Shown: positions 10,545 to 23,879, counted from the stretch's first letter. The stretch is 64,000 nucleotides of DNA from Siphonodentalium dalli (GCA_032622095.1 CP136063.1:88075980-88139979); one strand, 5' to 3'. Made by a program: numbers and translations. Notes: generated from the sequence alone by a model not told the origin.

Positions 10545-11100
10545 TATTTATATAGCTTTTTGATGATTTATTCCCATAGAAAGCTAAGTATATTCTTATT
10601 TATTTTCATAAAATCTGCCGAGAATTTGAGACTAGCCCAAGCAGCACATTAAGTCAGCCCAATACAAGATTTCCAAGTTCTTAGCAATAATAACGTGATC
10701 GATATAAATAACTGGCTTCAGATGCAATTCAGCTGAACTTTGAAAAGCACACCCAATTATTCTGCTTATCGCTTTTAGTGATTAGGTCAACAATTTGTGA
10801 CATTGTGTTCATGTTACACTCTTCGTGTTATTGGGATATAAAACAGGTGACCCAGTTGGCAGTAGAGTTGACCAATCACCAACAGGATTTAGTGTAACAC
10901 ACACAGGCTAAGTAAATATATTGTTTTAGGGAATGGTTGGCATACATATGGTATGTCACTATTACATGAATCTAGAACTGTCTTCAGAAGCAAATATCCT
11001 ATCATTTCTCAAACTGCAAGGCAGAATTCTGTCCCCCTCAATACTATGCTCTGACCACTGCCTCCATGTAAAGAATGTAAGTTTTTCTTACATTTTGTTA

Positions 11101-11471
11101 TTAAAGGGATGTGAAACTCTCTGGTATGGTGATAAAATATAACTTGGCAATACTCTTGCTCAAAGTAGTTATATTTTACGAATATTAATCCAAATTGACA
11201 ACACACCGCCATTCTTATATATTAATGAAATGCAATGACTCGATGGCGAAACATTTGTGTTAGTTTATCGCCGATGGTTGCATCCTGAATTGAGATGTAA
11301 ATGTTGACAATGGAGCATAGTTCAGATGATGTTTTCTATGGAGTAGTATGGTCGATTTCTTTGAAATTTTCGGCAATGTTTGTAGAAATCTACATTCCCC
11401 TGGTTGGCATAGTTCATGAGTACTAACTTATTAATTTCACACACCCGAACAAGTCCATAACATGTCTTTAA
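11101..11471. mobile_element. TTAA-flanked element, family T7
   Basis: TTAAAGGGATGTGAAACTCT starts it and ACATGTCTTTAA ends it. The same sequence recurs at 62843-63466 with the same TTAA ends. Confidence 0.6.
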
Positions 11472-11584
11472 ATATTTTTGTCAGGTTACAATTCATTCTG
11501 CATTACTCTGAGAAACTAAACTAATTGGATAATGGCCGTATCAGGTCAAATTAGTCGGAAATTGTCCGATTTAGTAGCGCAAAA

Positions 11585-11784
11585 TACAGTAATGTCCTAA
11601 ATAATAGGCTCCTTAACCACAGCAGCATTATGGGTAACTTTTCAGGATTTAATCGGAAATATGGCTTGTTGCCATTCATCGGAAAGCTCTCACTGAGCAA
11701 CAAGCCATATCGCCAACAAAATCCTGAAAAGTTACCCATAATTCTGCTGTGGTTAAGGAGTCGATTATTTAGGGCATTACTGTA
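11585..11784. mobile_element. Tc1/mariner-type palindromic MITE (R1)
   Basis: TA-flanked CAGTAATGTCCTAAATAAT and its complement ATTATTTAGGGCATTACTG, with arms palindromic to the centre (CGGAAAGCTCTCACTGAG). Right centre slightly diverged. Confidence 0.8.
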
Positions 11785-13394
11785 GTCTGTCTGACGACTC
11801 CTACAATAATTAGTCAGAAGTAAATAAAATGTTTCTGAAACAAGCTTGGATTACCTTCCATTATTAATGCTGGAGGGATCAGGTTACTACGTTTTCAAAT
11901 TTTTTCAGCTTTCAACAGGAATTCCAGTCTATTCAACAAGAGACATTGAGCGCGCAAATAAACAGAAACGAGAATCGCAAAAACAATGACAGATGACAGC
12001 TTAATTTTCATTCTCTGAGCAGTTATATCAACTTTGAGATGAAAATCATTCATTAAAATGTACTTTTCCTTCCATGAACTAGAAATTTAGACAGTTGTTG
12101 CGTGATAGACTCGTCCTTGTCTTTGTTCACCGAAAAGTTGAAAACATTGTAACCTGACGCTTTCTGTTCCACTAAATCACCTAAACAATTTCAACTTGTA
12201 GCAAGTTGCAGGAAATGCTCTCTGTTGTGATTTGGTGTTGACAAATCTTGAATCAACTAAATTTGTCAGAAGGTAGACAAGAAAACATTAGAAATGAAAA
12301 ATGTGACAAATTAAGCCATTTTTATGGATTTTCCAATTCCAAAAATAGACACTAGAATATGATGGCTGTGCAGTTTGATCAAAGTCTGTGTCCTCTAGAA
12401 GACGAGGGCCATCATGGTCAGCCAATGTTTAAACCTTACATTCTGATATAACTGACTATGCACATGGCAAGCATTAAATGAGGTTATAAATATTACATTA
12501 TAAATATAAAATCTATCTTCTTGGGCAATTTAACTTCAAATCTAGGTAACATTGGTTGGGAAATGTTCGTCTCACTAAGGCAGCATTTATACACATTTTT
12601 CAGCAATTTTAGCCAACCTGGAAGTGGGTACTGTACTTCAATGGACCTATCCGTTCGTCCCGCCCACCTGTAGTCTGCATGGTTACTGTTACTACGCACC
12701 ACAAGCCATCTTAATTTCGCTATATCTTCAGTGCTGAAATGGCTTCCGTTGAGAACTGATCTTGTGTTTCAAGTTCGCTTTTAAATGTTCCAGACGATAT
12801 CAATGTTTGTTATTTACCCGACATTGATAAATTATCAAAAAGGGCACAAGAAAAAGGGCTTAATTATTATACCCAGGGATATATTCATGACATTAGAATG
12901 AGTGAAGTGAACCAATGCACTATAGGGTTGACTCGAAGTGTTATAGGTCGATGGCAAAGTCACAACCACCACACCGAATACATATAGAAATCTGCGTCAT
13001 CACAGAGACAATTATCGAATCGATGTGCTCATGCAAAGCCGAGTAAGTTTTTCCTTTTATCTTTCTGAATTTGAGATATATGGAATATATCCTCGTAATT
13101 TACAGTTTTGACGAAAATAGGCAACATAATCTCAAAATAAACTTGACCTGTGATATTTCATTTACTATACATGTAATATTATTTCTAATCAGTCACACGC
13201 CATCTAGTTTCACTTGACAAAATGTTTGTTTTGTTGTTTTTTCTAAATAAGATGGATAATATTCGTGTTAAATTGGTCCTCCCAGTATTTTCGAATGATT
13301 TGGTCCATCCAGGGTCCCATACATGTACGCTACATGTGTAAATGTAGTCAATGAACAACGCAAATAGACAAATTTAACATGCATTGATGATTTT
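11785..13394. other. Intergenic stretch, nothing recognised
   Basis: No exon-like or repeat family sequence recognised. A 15-bp block AATGGACCTATCCGT (12638-12652) recurs inverted near 17616-17630. Confidence 0.5.
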
Positions 13395-16300
13395 TAGCTC
13401 AACTTTACTTTGTAAAGTTTGAGCTGTGTGTGCGTGTGTGTGTGTGTGTGTGCGTGATTCGTCAGCAATTTCCTTTAGCACGGGCTACAGTTCGTACCTT
13501 TGGTCCGATTATTATGAAATTTGTCATGGATGTTGACATTGACATGTAGATGGGAACGAGTCATTTTGGGGTCATTCGGAAAAAAAACATGGCCGCCAGT
13601 GGCCATCTTTGATTTCAAAATTCAATCCATTAGCACGGGCAACAGGCCGTACTGTTTGTCTTATTGTCATGAAATTTGTCATGGATGTTAATATTGACAT
13701 GTAGATGGGAACAAGTAATTTTGGGGTCATTCGGCCAAAAAACATGGCCACCGGCAGCCATCTTAGATTTTACTCTTTGCATGACTAAATCCTTTGACAC
13801 GGGCTACAGGTCGTACCTTAGGTTGGATCATCATAAAATTTGTCATGGATGTTAACAATGACATGTAGATGGGAACGAGTCATTTTTGGGTCATTCGGCC
13901 AAAAAACATGACCGCCAGCAGCCATCTTGGATTTTACTCTTTGTATGACTAAATCCTTTAGCACGGGCTACAGGTCGTACCTTTAGTCTGATCATCATAA
14001 AATTTGTCATGGCTGTTGAAATTGGAATGTAGATGGGAACGAGTCATTTTGGGGTCATTAGGACAAAAAACATGGCCGCCAGCTGCCATCTTTGATTTCA
14101 AAATTTAATCCATTAGCACGGGCCACAGGTTGTATTCTTCGCCTGATCATCATGAAATTTGTCATGGATGTTAATAATATTGACATGTAGATGGGAACGA
14201 GTAATTTTGGGGTCATTCGACCAAAAAACATGGCCGCCAGTGGCCATCTTGGATTTTACTCTTTGTATGACTAAATTCTTTAGCACGGGCTACATGTCGT
14301 ACCTTTAGTCTAATCATCATAAAATTTGTCATGGATGTTAACAATGACATGTGGATGGGAACGAGTCATTTTGGGGTCATTCGGCCGAAAAACATGGCCG
14401 CCAGCAGCCATCTTGGATTTTACTCTTTATATGACTAAATCCTTTAGCACGGACTACAGGTCGTACCTTGAGTCTGATCATCATGAAATTTTTCATTGCT
14501 GTTGAAATTGGAATGTAGATGGGAACGAGTCATTTTGGGGTCATTCGGACGAAAAACATGGCCACCAGCGGCCATCTTTTGATTTCAAAATTCAATCCAT
14601 TAGCACGGGTTACAGGTCGTACTGTTCGTCTGATCATCATGAAATTTGTCATGGATGTTAATATTAACATGTAGATGGGAACGATTAATTTTGGGGTCAT
14701 TCAGCCAAAAAACATGGCCGCAGCAGCCATCTTGGATTTTACTCTTTGTATGACTAAATCCTTTAGCACGGGCTACAGGTCGTACCTTTAGTCTGATCAT
14801 CATGAAATTTGTCATGGATGTTAACAATGACATGTAGATGGGAACGAGTCATTTTGGGGTCATTCGGCCGAAAAACATGGCCGCCAGCGGCCATCTTTGA
14901 TTTCAAAATTCAATTCATTAGCACGGGCTACAGGTCGTACTGTTCGTCTGATCATCATGAAATTTGTCATGGTTGTTAATATTGACATGTAGATGGGAAC
15001 GATTAATTATGGGGTCATTCGGCCAAAAATCCTGGCCGCTGGCAGCCATCTTAGATTTTACTCTTTGCATGACTAAATCCTTTAGCACGGGCTACAGGTC
15101 GTACCTTTGGTCAGATCATCATGAAATTTGTCATGGATATTAACAAAGACATCTAAATGGGAACGAGTCATTTTGGGGCCATTCGGCCAAAAAACATGGC
15201 TGCTGTATTTTTTTACTCTTTGTATGACTAAATCCTTTAGCACAGGCTACAGGTCGTACCTTTAGTCTGATCATCATAAAATTTGTCATGGCTGTTGAAA
15301 TTGGAATGTAGATGGGAACGAGTCATTTTGGGGTCATTCGCAAAAAAAACATGGCCGCCAGTGGCCATCTTGGATTTCAAAATTCAATCCATTAGCACGG
15401 GCTACAGGTCGTACTGTTCATTTGATCATCATAACATTTGTCGTGGGTGTTAATATTGACTTGTAGATGGGAACGAGTAATTTTGGGGTCATTCGGCCAA
15501 AAAACATGGCCGCCGGCAGCCATCTTAGATTTTACTCTTTGTATGACTAAATCCTTTAGCACGGGCTACATGCAGGTCGTACCTTTAGTCTGATCATCAT
15601 AAAATTTGTCATGGCTGTTGAAATTGGAATGTAGATGGGAACGAGTCATTTTGGGGTCATTCGGAAAAAAAACATGGCCGCCAGTGGCCATCTTGGATTT
15701 CAAAATTCAATCCATTAGCACGGGCTACAGGTCGTACTGTTCATTTGATCATCATAACATTTGTCGTGGGTGTTAATATTGACTTGTAGATGGGAACGAG
15801 TAATTTTGGGGTCATTCGGCCAAAAAACATGGCCGCCGGCAGCCATCTTAGATTTTACTCTTTGTATGACTAAATCCTTTAGCACGGGCTACATGCAGGT
15901 CGTACCTTTAGTCTGATCATCATAAAATTTGTCATGGCTGTTGAAATTGGAATATAGATGGGAACGAGTCATTTTGGGGTCATTCGGAAAAAAAACATGG
16001 CCGCCAGTGGCCATCTTGGATTTCAAAATTCAATCCATTAGCACGGGCTACAGGTCGTACTGTTCATTTGATCATCATAACATTTGTCATGGATGTTAAT
16101 ATTGACATGTAGATGGGAACAAGTAATTTTGGGGTCATTCGGCAAAAAAACATGGCCGCCAGCAGCCATCTTGGATTTTACTCTTTGCATGACTAAATCC
16201 TTTGGCACGGGCTACAGGTCGTACCTTTGGTCGGATCATTATGAAATTTGTCTTGACTTTTGACATTGACATGTAGAAGGGAACGAGTCATTTTGGGGTT

Positions 16301-16575
16301 ATTCGGCATTAAAACATGGCTGCCAGCGGCCATCTTGGATTCTACTCTTTGCATGACTAAAGCTATCAAATGTTTTTGAATTGTTGGAAAACATAGCCGC
16401 CAGCAACCATCTTAGATTTTACTTTTATATACATGTATATATATATCTCTTCATGTTGATAAACTAGTATTAGACATTCAACTTAAATTTCCACATTCCT
16501 AATCACTCCATCGACAGTAACACATTAAATTATTCCCTTTCCAAGTTGAGCTACAGTGTCATTGACACTTTCATT
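13395..16575. mobile_element. Helentron/HINE-like tandem-array element, copy B
   Basis: It starts TAGCTCAACTTTACTTTG with hairpin TTTGTAAAGTTTGAGCT and ends AAGTTGAGCTACAGTGTC then ATTGACACTTTCATT. The inverted ends TAGCTCAAC/GTTGAGCTA and the 3' hairpin AGTGTC-ATT-GACACT outside the right repeat fit Helentron-type termini. About 20 units of ~155 bp (GTAGATGGGAACGAGTCATT, CATGGCCGCCAGCAGCCATC, AGCACGGGCTACAGGTCGTA) fill the core. Units alternate so that a ~310-320-bp higher-order repeat is near-identical around 15.35, 15.67 and 15.98 kb. Confidence 0.75.
13424..13455 (+). repeat. (TG)n microsatellite
   Basis: GTGTGTGTGTGTGTGTG interrupted by GCG, just inside the 5' end of the array element. 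Confidence 0.8.
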
Positions 16576-18842
16576 TGAATAATATTAGTGCAGTGCAAGT
16601 ATTTCCGAAAAGTATAGAATTAATACTCACATGAATATGTCCTCCGATTATCGGTAAAATTTATCCTTATTTATTTTGTTATTACAGAATGTTACAGTGG
16701 ATATCTCTGTCTCTTTTATTTTAGGTTAGTTGAATGTGCTCTCATGTTATTGGATTGATAAAACACTTCAGGGTTTGAAGTTACACAACATTTCATCTGC
16801 TCCTGAACATCTTAGTTGCACAAGTGTTCATCAACAATGGCATGTCCCACGACAAACGAAAATACAAGCAGTTTATTCAAGTATCATTAATGACCCACTT
16901 GTTGTCATTGTTCAATTTTATTACCAGTGATTAGTATTACGCAAGCACACAGTGAAATTAATAGTATCATACTTCCTGTCATCACCTTTATCATACCGAC
17001 AAAGCATTGTGAAACAACATACCCCATTCAGTATAGGAAGTGTGAACATTTAAGGGGCTGTTGGTATTTAGTAATCGAGCCCCTAGCTGAGGTGTTATGG
17101 TTTGTTTTGCTAACTTCCCATTCCCCCTATGGCAAGTTATAACATTATCGCAAGGTGATAAAATGTTTTCATAAAGTAACACAACATATATATTACTCAT
17201 GGACACATCTGTTCAACAAATTAAATACTAAATGAGCTTCTATTAATTTTTAATTATTTACAGAATTTCAAAAGTGTTGTGTCAGGAGATTGAAAAATTG
17301 AAACAACTCGAAGATACCCCGTTGATTATATGCTGTCTTTAGTACGTCCTGGTTTAGGTAACCGAACTAAAAACACTCCGGGATATTTGTATAAATATCG
17401 TTCGTCAACCGGACATGTTCCCCATGCACATTTCAACACCATTGTAGCTTTTTAAGACATATTTTGCTCTCATGTTCGTAATTTCCCTATAGCTTACTAT
17501 GGTACGTATCTAGGCAGCCGCTTGTGGTGCGATTCATATCACTATGCAGGCGTATGTCGCTTCCGGGTTTGAGCTATCGGCTCATTGGCTATAATTGAAA
17601 TTGGGGCGGTCCCTACGGATAGGTCCATTCTATGCTGCGCCATTATCTTTGGCATAGGTCCCATCAAGCATTGTCTATTTTCGACAGAAATAGTAGTTGT
17701 AAACAAATATCTGCACTTTGGCTTCTTCATACAGTTTGTCACTGAGTTATGCCCCTTGGTTTGCACAAACACAAAATGCTCAACTTTACCAATTTTGTTT
17801 TATGTACTAAAATTGACCATTTTCAACCTAAAAGCAGACCATGACAGAGCGAATGTCGGTAAATAAGCTTCTTCTACCTGATAGAGCTATGTTAGACCTG
17901 AGAAATAATTGAAATAGAAAAAAAGTTATTGTCGCAATTTCAATAATTGTCTCGCAAGTGCAGATAACAGAATTCATGGGAGAGAAATAGGTCTATTTTC
18001 CTATAACAAAACACAGAGTTAGCCATCACTTAATACGAAAATCATGTTTAAGTGATGTGAAACATTCAGCTGAGGTGTTCCAAAACAGAACAAGACATAC
18101 TCATGCCAAAATAAGTTAGTTTCATATATTTGATATCCAAACAGTCAGAAAACAGCTTCATTGTTATAAACAAATTAGACACACTGACTATTATTGGCGC
18201 AATCATTGCTGTAATATTTATGCCAAATAAAGCATCCTGAATAAAGTAGTAAATATTTACATTTGTGTGCAGTTCCAACGTTTTGTTCTCTGAAATGTTA
18301 TAGTCATGGTTGGAAAGTATGACAATCTTAGTTCATTGCTACATTCTTCCAACGGGGATAGTGTTTGGATACTAACTGATTGGTTTTATTTGATGATATA
18401 TGTCTATAAGTATCACAATGTTTAATTTTTTTGTGAACTTTCACAGTTTTGTAAAATAATTAAACCATCAAACCAGTAATGTCACATTTAACACAGGCTA
18501 CAAAGGAAGCTATGCTTATTTTTCTATTTTTCAGACCCCCCCCCTACAACTGTCAAAATTGTTTACTGCTACCTCAAAGATGAATTTCTCTCCTTATGTT
18601 TGTGCATATGAACACTTTACACTATACAAGGCTGCAACAAATATACTTATAACCATTTGTTCCTCTTGTATATTGAGGATAGGGCTCGACAGTGAATGGT
18701 TAGACTTAGCATCTATTGAGCAAATGATGCATGCCAATACTAAATACATGAGGACAAGACTTCATAATTCATATGTGTACTCAAAACGTTATGAGGTTTG
18801 AGAGTTCTTGAAAGTTCACAAATATGAAATTATTAAACAACA
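16576..18842. other. Intergenic stretch, nothing recognised
   Basis: Several open frames of 60-93 codons overlap on both strands at 17.5-17.9 kb, but none has a recognisable motif or splice context. Slightly richer in CpG around 17480-17660. Confidence 0.5.
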
Positions 18843-19543
18843 TACAGTAATGCTCTAATTAATCGACTTCTTAACCACAGCAGAATTATGGTAACTTTTC
18901 AGGATTTAGTCGGAAATATGGCTTGTTGCCATTCATCGGAAAGCTCTCGGCGAGAGCTTTCCGATGAATGGCAACAAGCCATATTTCCGACTTAATCCTG
19001 AAAAGTTACACATAATTCTGCTGTGGTTAAAGGTACTCAATCCGAACAGAGGGTCCCCATCTCAACAGATTCCAACAACAACAATCCGATCAGAGGGTCC
19101 TATATTACTATTTCTTTGGCTTTGGGGGTACAAAATATTTGATTCGAGTCGAGGAACCCATCAAACAAAGCTCAGAGTTATTAGATATTGATTTTTGAAA
19201 TTTGTTTATTTACTCGAGATGAGTACTAATAATTGCCTTCAACTGCCGTAATCTGCTCTGGATGTGTACTCCAAAATCTATTCAAACAGACAAGGATGGA
19301 TAACTCTAAAATCAAGTGGTAATAACAGCGCAATTTTGACTGAGTTCTGGGCCAGATAATATTCCCGATAATGAAAAATAATAGATTTCTAAAATAGATA
19401 TCTAACAAATCTGAGCTTTGATGGGTGACTTCCTCGACTCGAATCAAATATTTTTGACCCCCGAAGCCATTGAAATAGTAATTGAGAGGAGTTTTATCGG
19501 ATTGAGTACCTTTAAGAAGTCGATTACTTAGAGCATTACTGTA
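18843..19543. mobile_element. Palindromic MITE R1 split by a nested TTAA element
   Basis: Left part 18843-19030 and right part 19512-19543 together make one R1 copy with TA at both ends. The interruption lies exactly in the GGTTAAG of the R1 arm. Confidence 0.82.
19031..19511. mobile_element. TTAA element nested in R1 (family T8)
   Basis: The inverted ends are AGGTACTCAATCCGA and TCGGATTGAGTACCT. TTAA is duplicated at 19027-19030 and 19512-19515; removing the insert and one TTAA restores the R1 arm. Confidence 0.82.
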
Positions 19544-19862
19544 ACAAATTACTTAGACACTGAATTTTGAGATTTCTATTGAACAAGTTCAAAGTAATCA
19601 CTAAAATTTAGTTTTACTATTACTGGAACTCACCATTAGTTTAGCCATTCCACAAATAATACGCCAATACACATACACGCTGTCACAAGGGGCCCCATTT
19701 CAGCACAAAACCAGACAGATAGGGATAGATAAATATTATTGTCCTTATTCCAAAGTAGACACAAAATGAATCATCATTTATCTTATATAAACAAAAGGCA
19801 ATGCCTTGTAATAGATGGACTGATGTTTGTATATGGGAAGCATTATGTCAATGGTCAAAGCT

Positions 19863-20161
19863 AGGTCATTTAATATTGATCAACATTATCTGTAAGCAAA
19901 TATTATGATACAGTAATGCCCTAAATAATCGACTTCTTAACCAAAGCAGAATTATGGGCAATTTTTCAGGATTTAGTCGGAAATATGGCTTGTTGCCATT
20001 CATCGGAAAGCTCTCACTGAGAATTTGTGGAATGGCTAAATACTGAAAAATTACCCATAATTCTGCTGTGGTCAAGGAGCGATTATTTATGGCATTATTT
20101 AGGGCATTACTGAAGGTCATTTAATATTTATCAACATTATCTGTAAACAAATTTTATGATA
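19863..20161. repeat. 48-bp direct repeat bracketing an R1 MITE
   Basis: AGGTCATTTAATATTGATCA and onward to TTTATGATA/ATTATGATA occurs at 19863-19910 and again at 20114-20161, immediately on either side of the MITE. Confidence 0.8.
19909..20113. mobile_element. Palindromic MITE R1, right end damaged
   Basis: Starts TACAGTAATGCCCTAAATA; the right end reads CATTACTGAAGG rather than CATTACTGTA, and the central palindrome is partly replaced (GAATTTGTGGAATGGC). Confidence 0.75.
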
Positions 20162-20235
20162 GGAACACATTTTATGAGGAATATATTGTGTTTATTCTGG
20201 GGAGGCATGTCATTGCAACCAAATGGAAAGCCATG

Positions 20236-20347
20236 TTTCTTAAGAGTTTATGTAACAACTGAACAGGACTCTGACTGACAGGTCATTGTTTCTTAAGAGT
20301 TTGTGTAACAACTGAACAGGGCTCTGACTGACAGGTCACTGTTTCTT
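20236..20347 (+). repeat. 53-bp tandem duplication (2.1 units)
   Basis: TTTCTTAAGAGTTTATGTAA repeats at exact 53-bp spacing (20236, 20289 and a partial start at 20342), differing at a few bases. Confidence 0.85.
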
Positions 20348-20603
20348 GGTGACAATTACACTCTTGTGCTACCTGTCAGATATGCCATGTGAACTTTTAA
20401 TACATGCTTCTGTTTGAGGCGTAGAAGAATATCTACTTTAAAGGGGGTAAGAGCAATTTTGAATGGGCATTTTAATGCAAATCTCCAGAGTTGCAAATAG
20501 TTCTGATTGTGGCTTGAAGTGGTATTGAAAATAATACATACATGTATTTATCTGACGGCTCGGAGTGGGATGTGTTCCATTAGAATTTTTGTCTATTTAT
20601 TTT

Positions 20604-22806
20604 TAGCTCAAAGTTTGAGCTATTGCCATGGCTTGGTATCTCGTCCGTGTGTGTGCGTCTGTCAACAGATTCCTTTAGCATGGATCATTATGAAATTTGT
20701 CATAGCTGTTGACATTGACATTGTAGATGGGAACGAGTCATTTTGGGGTCATTCGGCAAAAAAAACATGGCTGCTGGCTTTTACTCTTTGCATGACTAAA
20801 TCTTTGGCACGGGTTACAGGTCGTATCTTTGGTCAGATCATGAAATTTGTCATGGCGTTTGACATTGACATGCAGATGGGAAACAAGTCATTTTGGGGTC
20901 ATTCAGCCATAAAACATGCCGGCAGCAATCTTGGATTTCAAAATTCAATCCATTAGCACATGCTACAGGTCATACTGTTCGTCTGATCATCATGAAATTT
21001 GTCGTGGATGTTAATATTGAAATGTAGATGGAAAGAGTCATTTTGGGGTCATTCGGCCATAAAATATGGCCACCAGCAGCCATCTTGGATTTTACTCTTT
21101 GCATGACTAAATCCTTTGGCATGGGCTACAGGTCGTACCTTTGGTCGGATCATCATGAAATTTGTCACGGATGTTAACATTGACATGTAGATGGTAACGA
21201 GTCATTTTGGGGTCATTCGGCCATAAAACATGGCCACTGGCAGCCATCTTGGATTTTACTCTTTGCAGACTATAAATTCTTTGGCACGGGCTGCAAGTCG
21301 TATCTTTGGTCGACCCTCTTGGATTTCAAAATTCAATCCATTAGCACAGGCCTGAGTATTCGTCTGATCATCTGAAATTTGTTGTGGATGTTAACATTAA
21401 AATGTGGATGGGAACGAGTCATTTTGGGGTCATTTGGCCATAAAACATGGCTGCTGGCTTTTACTCTTTGCATGACTAAATCTTTGGCACGGGTTACAAG
21501 TCGTACCTTTGATCAGATCATGAAATTTGTCATGGCTGTTGACATTGACATGCAGATGGGAACGAGTCATTTTGGGGTCATTCAGCCATAAAACATGGCC
21601 GCTGGCAGCCATCTTGGATTTTACTCTTTGCATGACTAAATGCTTTGGCACGGGCTGCAGGTTGTACCTTTGGTTGGGTCATTATGTAATTTGTCATGGC
21701 TGTTGACATTGATATGCAGATGGAAACGAGTCATTTTGGAGTCATTTGGCCATAAAACATGGCTGCTGGCAGCCATCTTGGATTTTACTCTTTGCATGAC
21801 TAAATCCTTTAGCACGGGCTTCAAGTCGTACCCTTTGTTCGGATCATTATAAAATTTGTCATGGCTGTTGACATGCAGATGGGAAACGAGTCATTTTGGG
21901 GTCATTCGGCCAAAAAAATTGGATTTCAAAATTCAATCCATTAGCTTGGGCTAATGGCCAGAATGTTTGTCTGATATTCATGAAATTTATTGAGGATGTT
22001 AATATTGACAAGTAGATGGGAACGAGCCATTTTGGAGTCATTCGGCCATAAAACATGGCTGCCGGCAGCCATCTTGGATTTTACTCTTTACATGACTAAA
22101 TTATTTGGCATGGGCTACAGGTCGTACCTTTGGTCTGATCATCAAATTTGTCATGGCTGTTGACATTGACATGCAGATGGAAACGAGTCATTTTGGGGTC
22201 CTTTGGCCATAAAACATGGCTGCTGGCAGCCATCTTGGATTTTATTCTTAGCATGACTAAGTCCTTTAGCACAGGCTTAAAGTCGTACCCTTTGTTCGGA
22301 TCATTATGAAATTTGTCATGGCTGTTGACATGTAGATGGGAAACGAGTCATTTTGGGGTCATTCGGCCAAAAAAATTGGATTTCAAAGTTCAATCCATTA
22401 GCACGGGCTAAAGGCCAGAATGTCTGTCTGATCATCATGAAATTTAACATGGATGTTAATATTGACATGTAGATGGGAAACGAGTCATTTTGGGGGTCAT
22501 TCGGCCATAAAACATGGCCACTGGCAGCCATCTTGGATATTACTCTTTGCATGACTAAATCATTTGGCACAGGCTACAAGTCGTACCTTTGGTCAGATCA
22601 TTATGAAATTTGTCATGGCTGTTGACATTGACATGTAGATGGGAAACAAGTCATTTTGGGGTCATTCAGCAAAAAAACATGGCTGCCAGTGGACATTGTG
22701 AATTTCAAAAGTCAATCCATTAGCACGAGCTACAGGCCGAACTGTTGAAATTTGTGATGGATGTTAATATTGACATGCAGATGGGTAGGAGTCATTTTAG
22801 GGTCAT
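20604..22806. mobile_element. Helentron/HINE-like tandem-array element, copy C (3' end missing)
   Basis: It begins TAGCTCAAAGTTTGAGCTAT and carries about 14 units of the same ~155-bp repeat as copies B and D, with GCTGCTGGCAGCCATC variants. The GTTGAGCTACAGTGTC end is absent; the array stops at GGGGTCATTTAATGCCC-like sequence and runs into another tandem repeat. Confidence 0.72.
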
Positions 22807-22888
22807 TTAATGCCCTACCAATTTCACCCGCTGGTTTACATTGAAGGAAAAACTTGGACTGTATAGGCTAGAATGGGCAATTTTAGCC

Positions 22889-23780
22889 TTTTTAACTCAC
22901 CTGAGACAAAGTCGCTGGTGGAGCTATAGTCATCAATTATTTAAACATATTCTTCTCCAGAACGATGGCACCAAATGGGTTCTTATTTGGTGCAGATGTT
23001 CCCCAAGTGACTCACATTCATATTTGTTCAAATGAGGTCACCAGGTCAAATAGTTGCGAAACCAGGTCCATAACTCTTATCGCTCTATAGTAATTCTTAA
23101 AACTTCTTCTCAAGAACCATTGAGCCGATTTAGCTTATATTTGGTATGGAGGGTCCTTGGGTGACTGGGATTCAGATTTGTAAAAATGGGGTCGTATATG
23201 GGCAGAGTTCTTAAAAAAAAAGTTTTTAGATTGAACTCCTTGCTCAATTTAACAAACAAAAAAAGTACATAACGTGTCCATCCATCTTCAGGGGCTATTT
23301 AGCTTATAATTGGGATGGAGGGTCCTTGGATGACAGGGATACAGACGTGTTAAAATGAGGTCACTGGGTCAAATAAGGGCGGAGCCAGGGACATAACTTG
23401 TCTATCCATTGTAATTCTTAAAACGTCTTCACAGCAAGAACCATCATGCCGATGCAGCTTATATCTGGTATATGGGTGAATGGAATTCAGATTTGATTCA
23501 GAATTACATCACTGGGTAAAATACGGGCGGAGCCAGGGACATAATTCTTTCCCCCAATAGTTATTCTTAAAACATCTTCTCAAAAACCATTTAGCATATA
23601 TTTGGTATGGAGAGTCCTTGTGTGGCTGGGATTCAGATTTGTTCAAATGGGGTCACCAGGTCACATAGGAGTGTGATAACTCTTCCACCATAGTAATTCT
23701 TTAAATGGCTCCTCCTCAAAAGTGCCATCAGGCCTATTTAGTTCATATGTAGTATGGGGGGTCCTTGTGTTACTTGTTAT
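22889..23780. repeat. Second tandem-array family, ~140-170-bp units (about 5)
   Basis: It starts TTAACTCACCTGAGACAAAG. Units share TTTAGCTTATATTTGGTATG, GAGGGTCCTTGG and GTAATTCTTAAAAC. The layout resembles copies B-D but the sequence is unrelated. Confidence 0.65.
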
Positions 23781-23879
23781 CATTTTCACAGTGCCGAAAA
23801 ATGAGTAATATGTAGCAAGCAGGACATTTCCCTTATTGTGGTAGTTTGGCAGATCACTATTGAGAAAAGTGATGAAAAT

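Larger units (their letters stand above)
8160..11100. other. Intergenic stretch without a gene; three inverted-repeat elements
   Basis: Between ADHFE1 and the PRPP synthetase gene. Apart from the inverted repeats at 8634-8992, 9434-9569 and 10417-10544 I see no exon-like sequence or known motif. Confidence 0.55.

Noticed and set aside
13500-16300. Possible satellite-coded repeat protein
   Set aside because: Unit length is not kept in frame and stops occur in all frames; treated as a non-coding array element.
17480-17870. Overlapping frames and higher CpG suggesting a small gene or promoter
   Set aside because: No motif, no splice-supported neighbours and no recognisable product.
20507-20956. 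149-codon frame, the longest in the window
   Set aside because: Most of it is the ~155-bp array repeat; the repeated MTKSLARVT peptide is array-derived.
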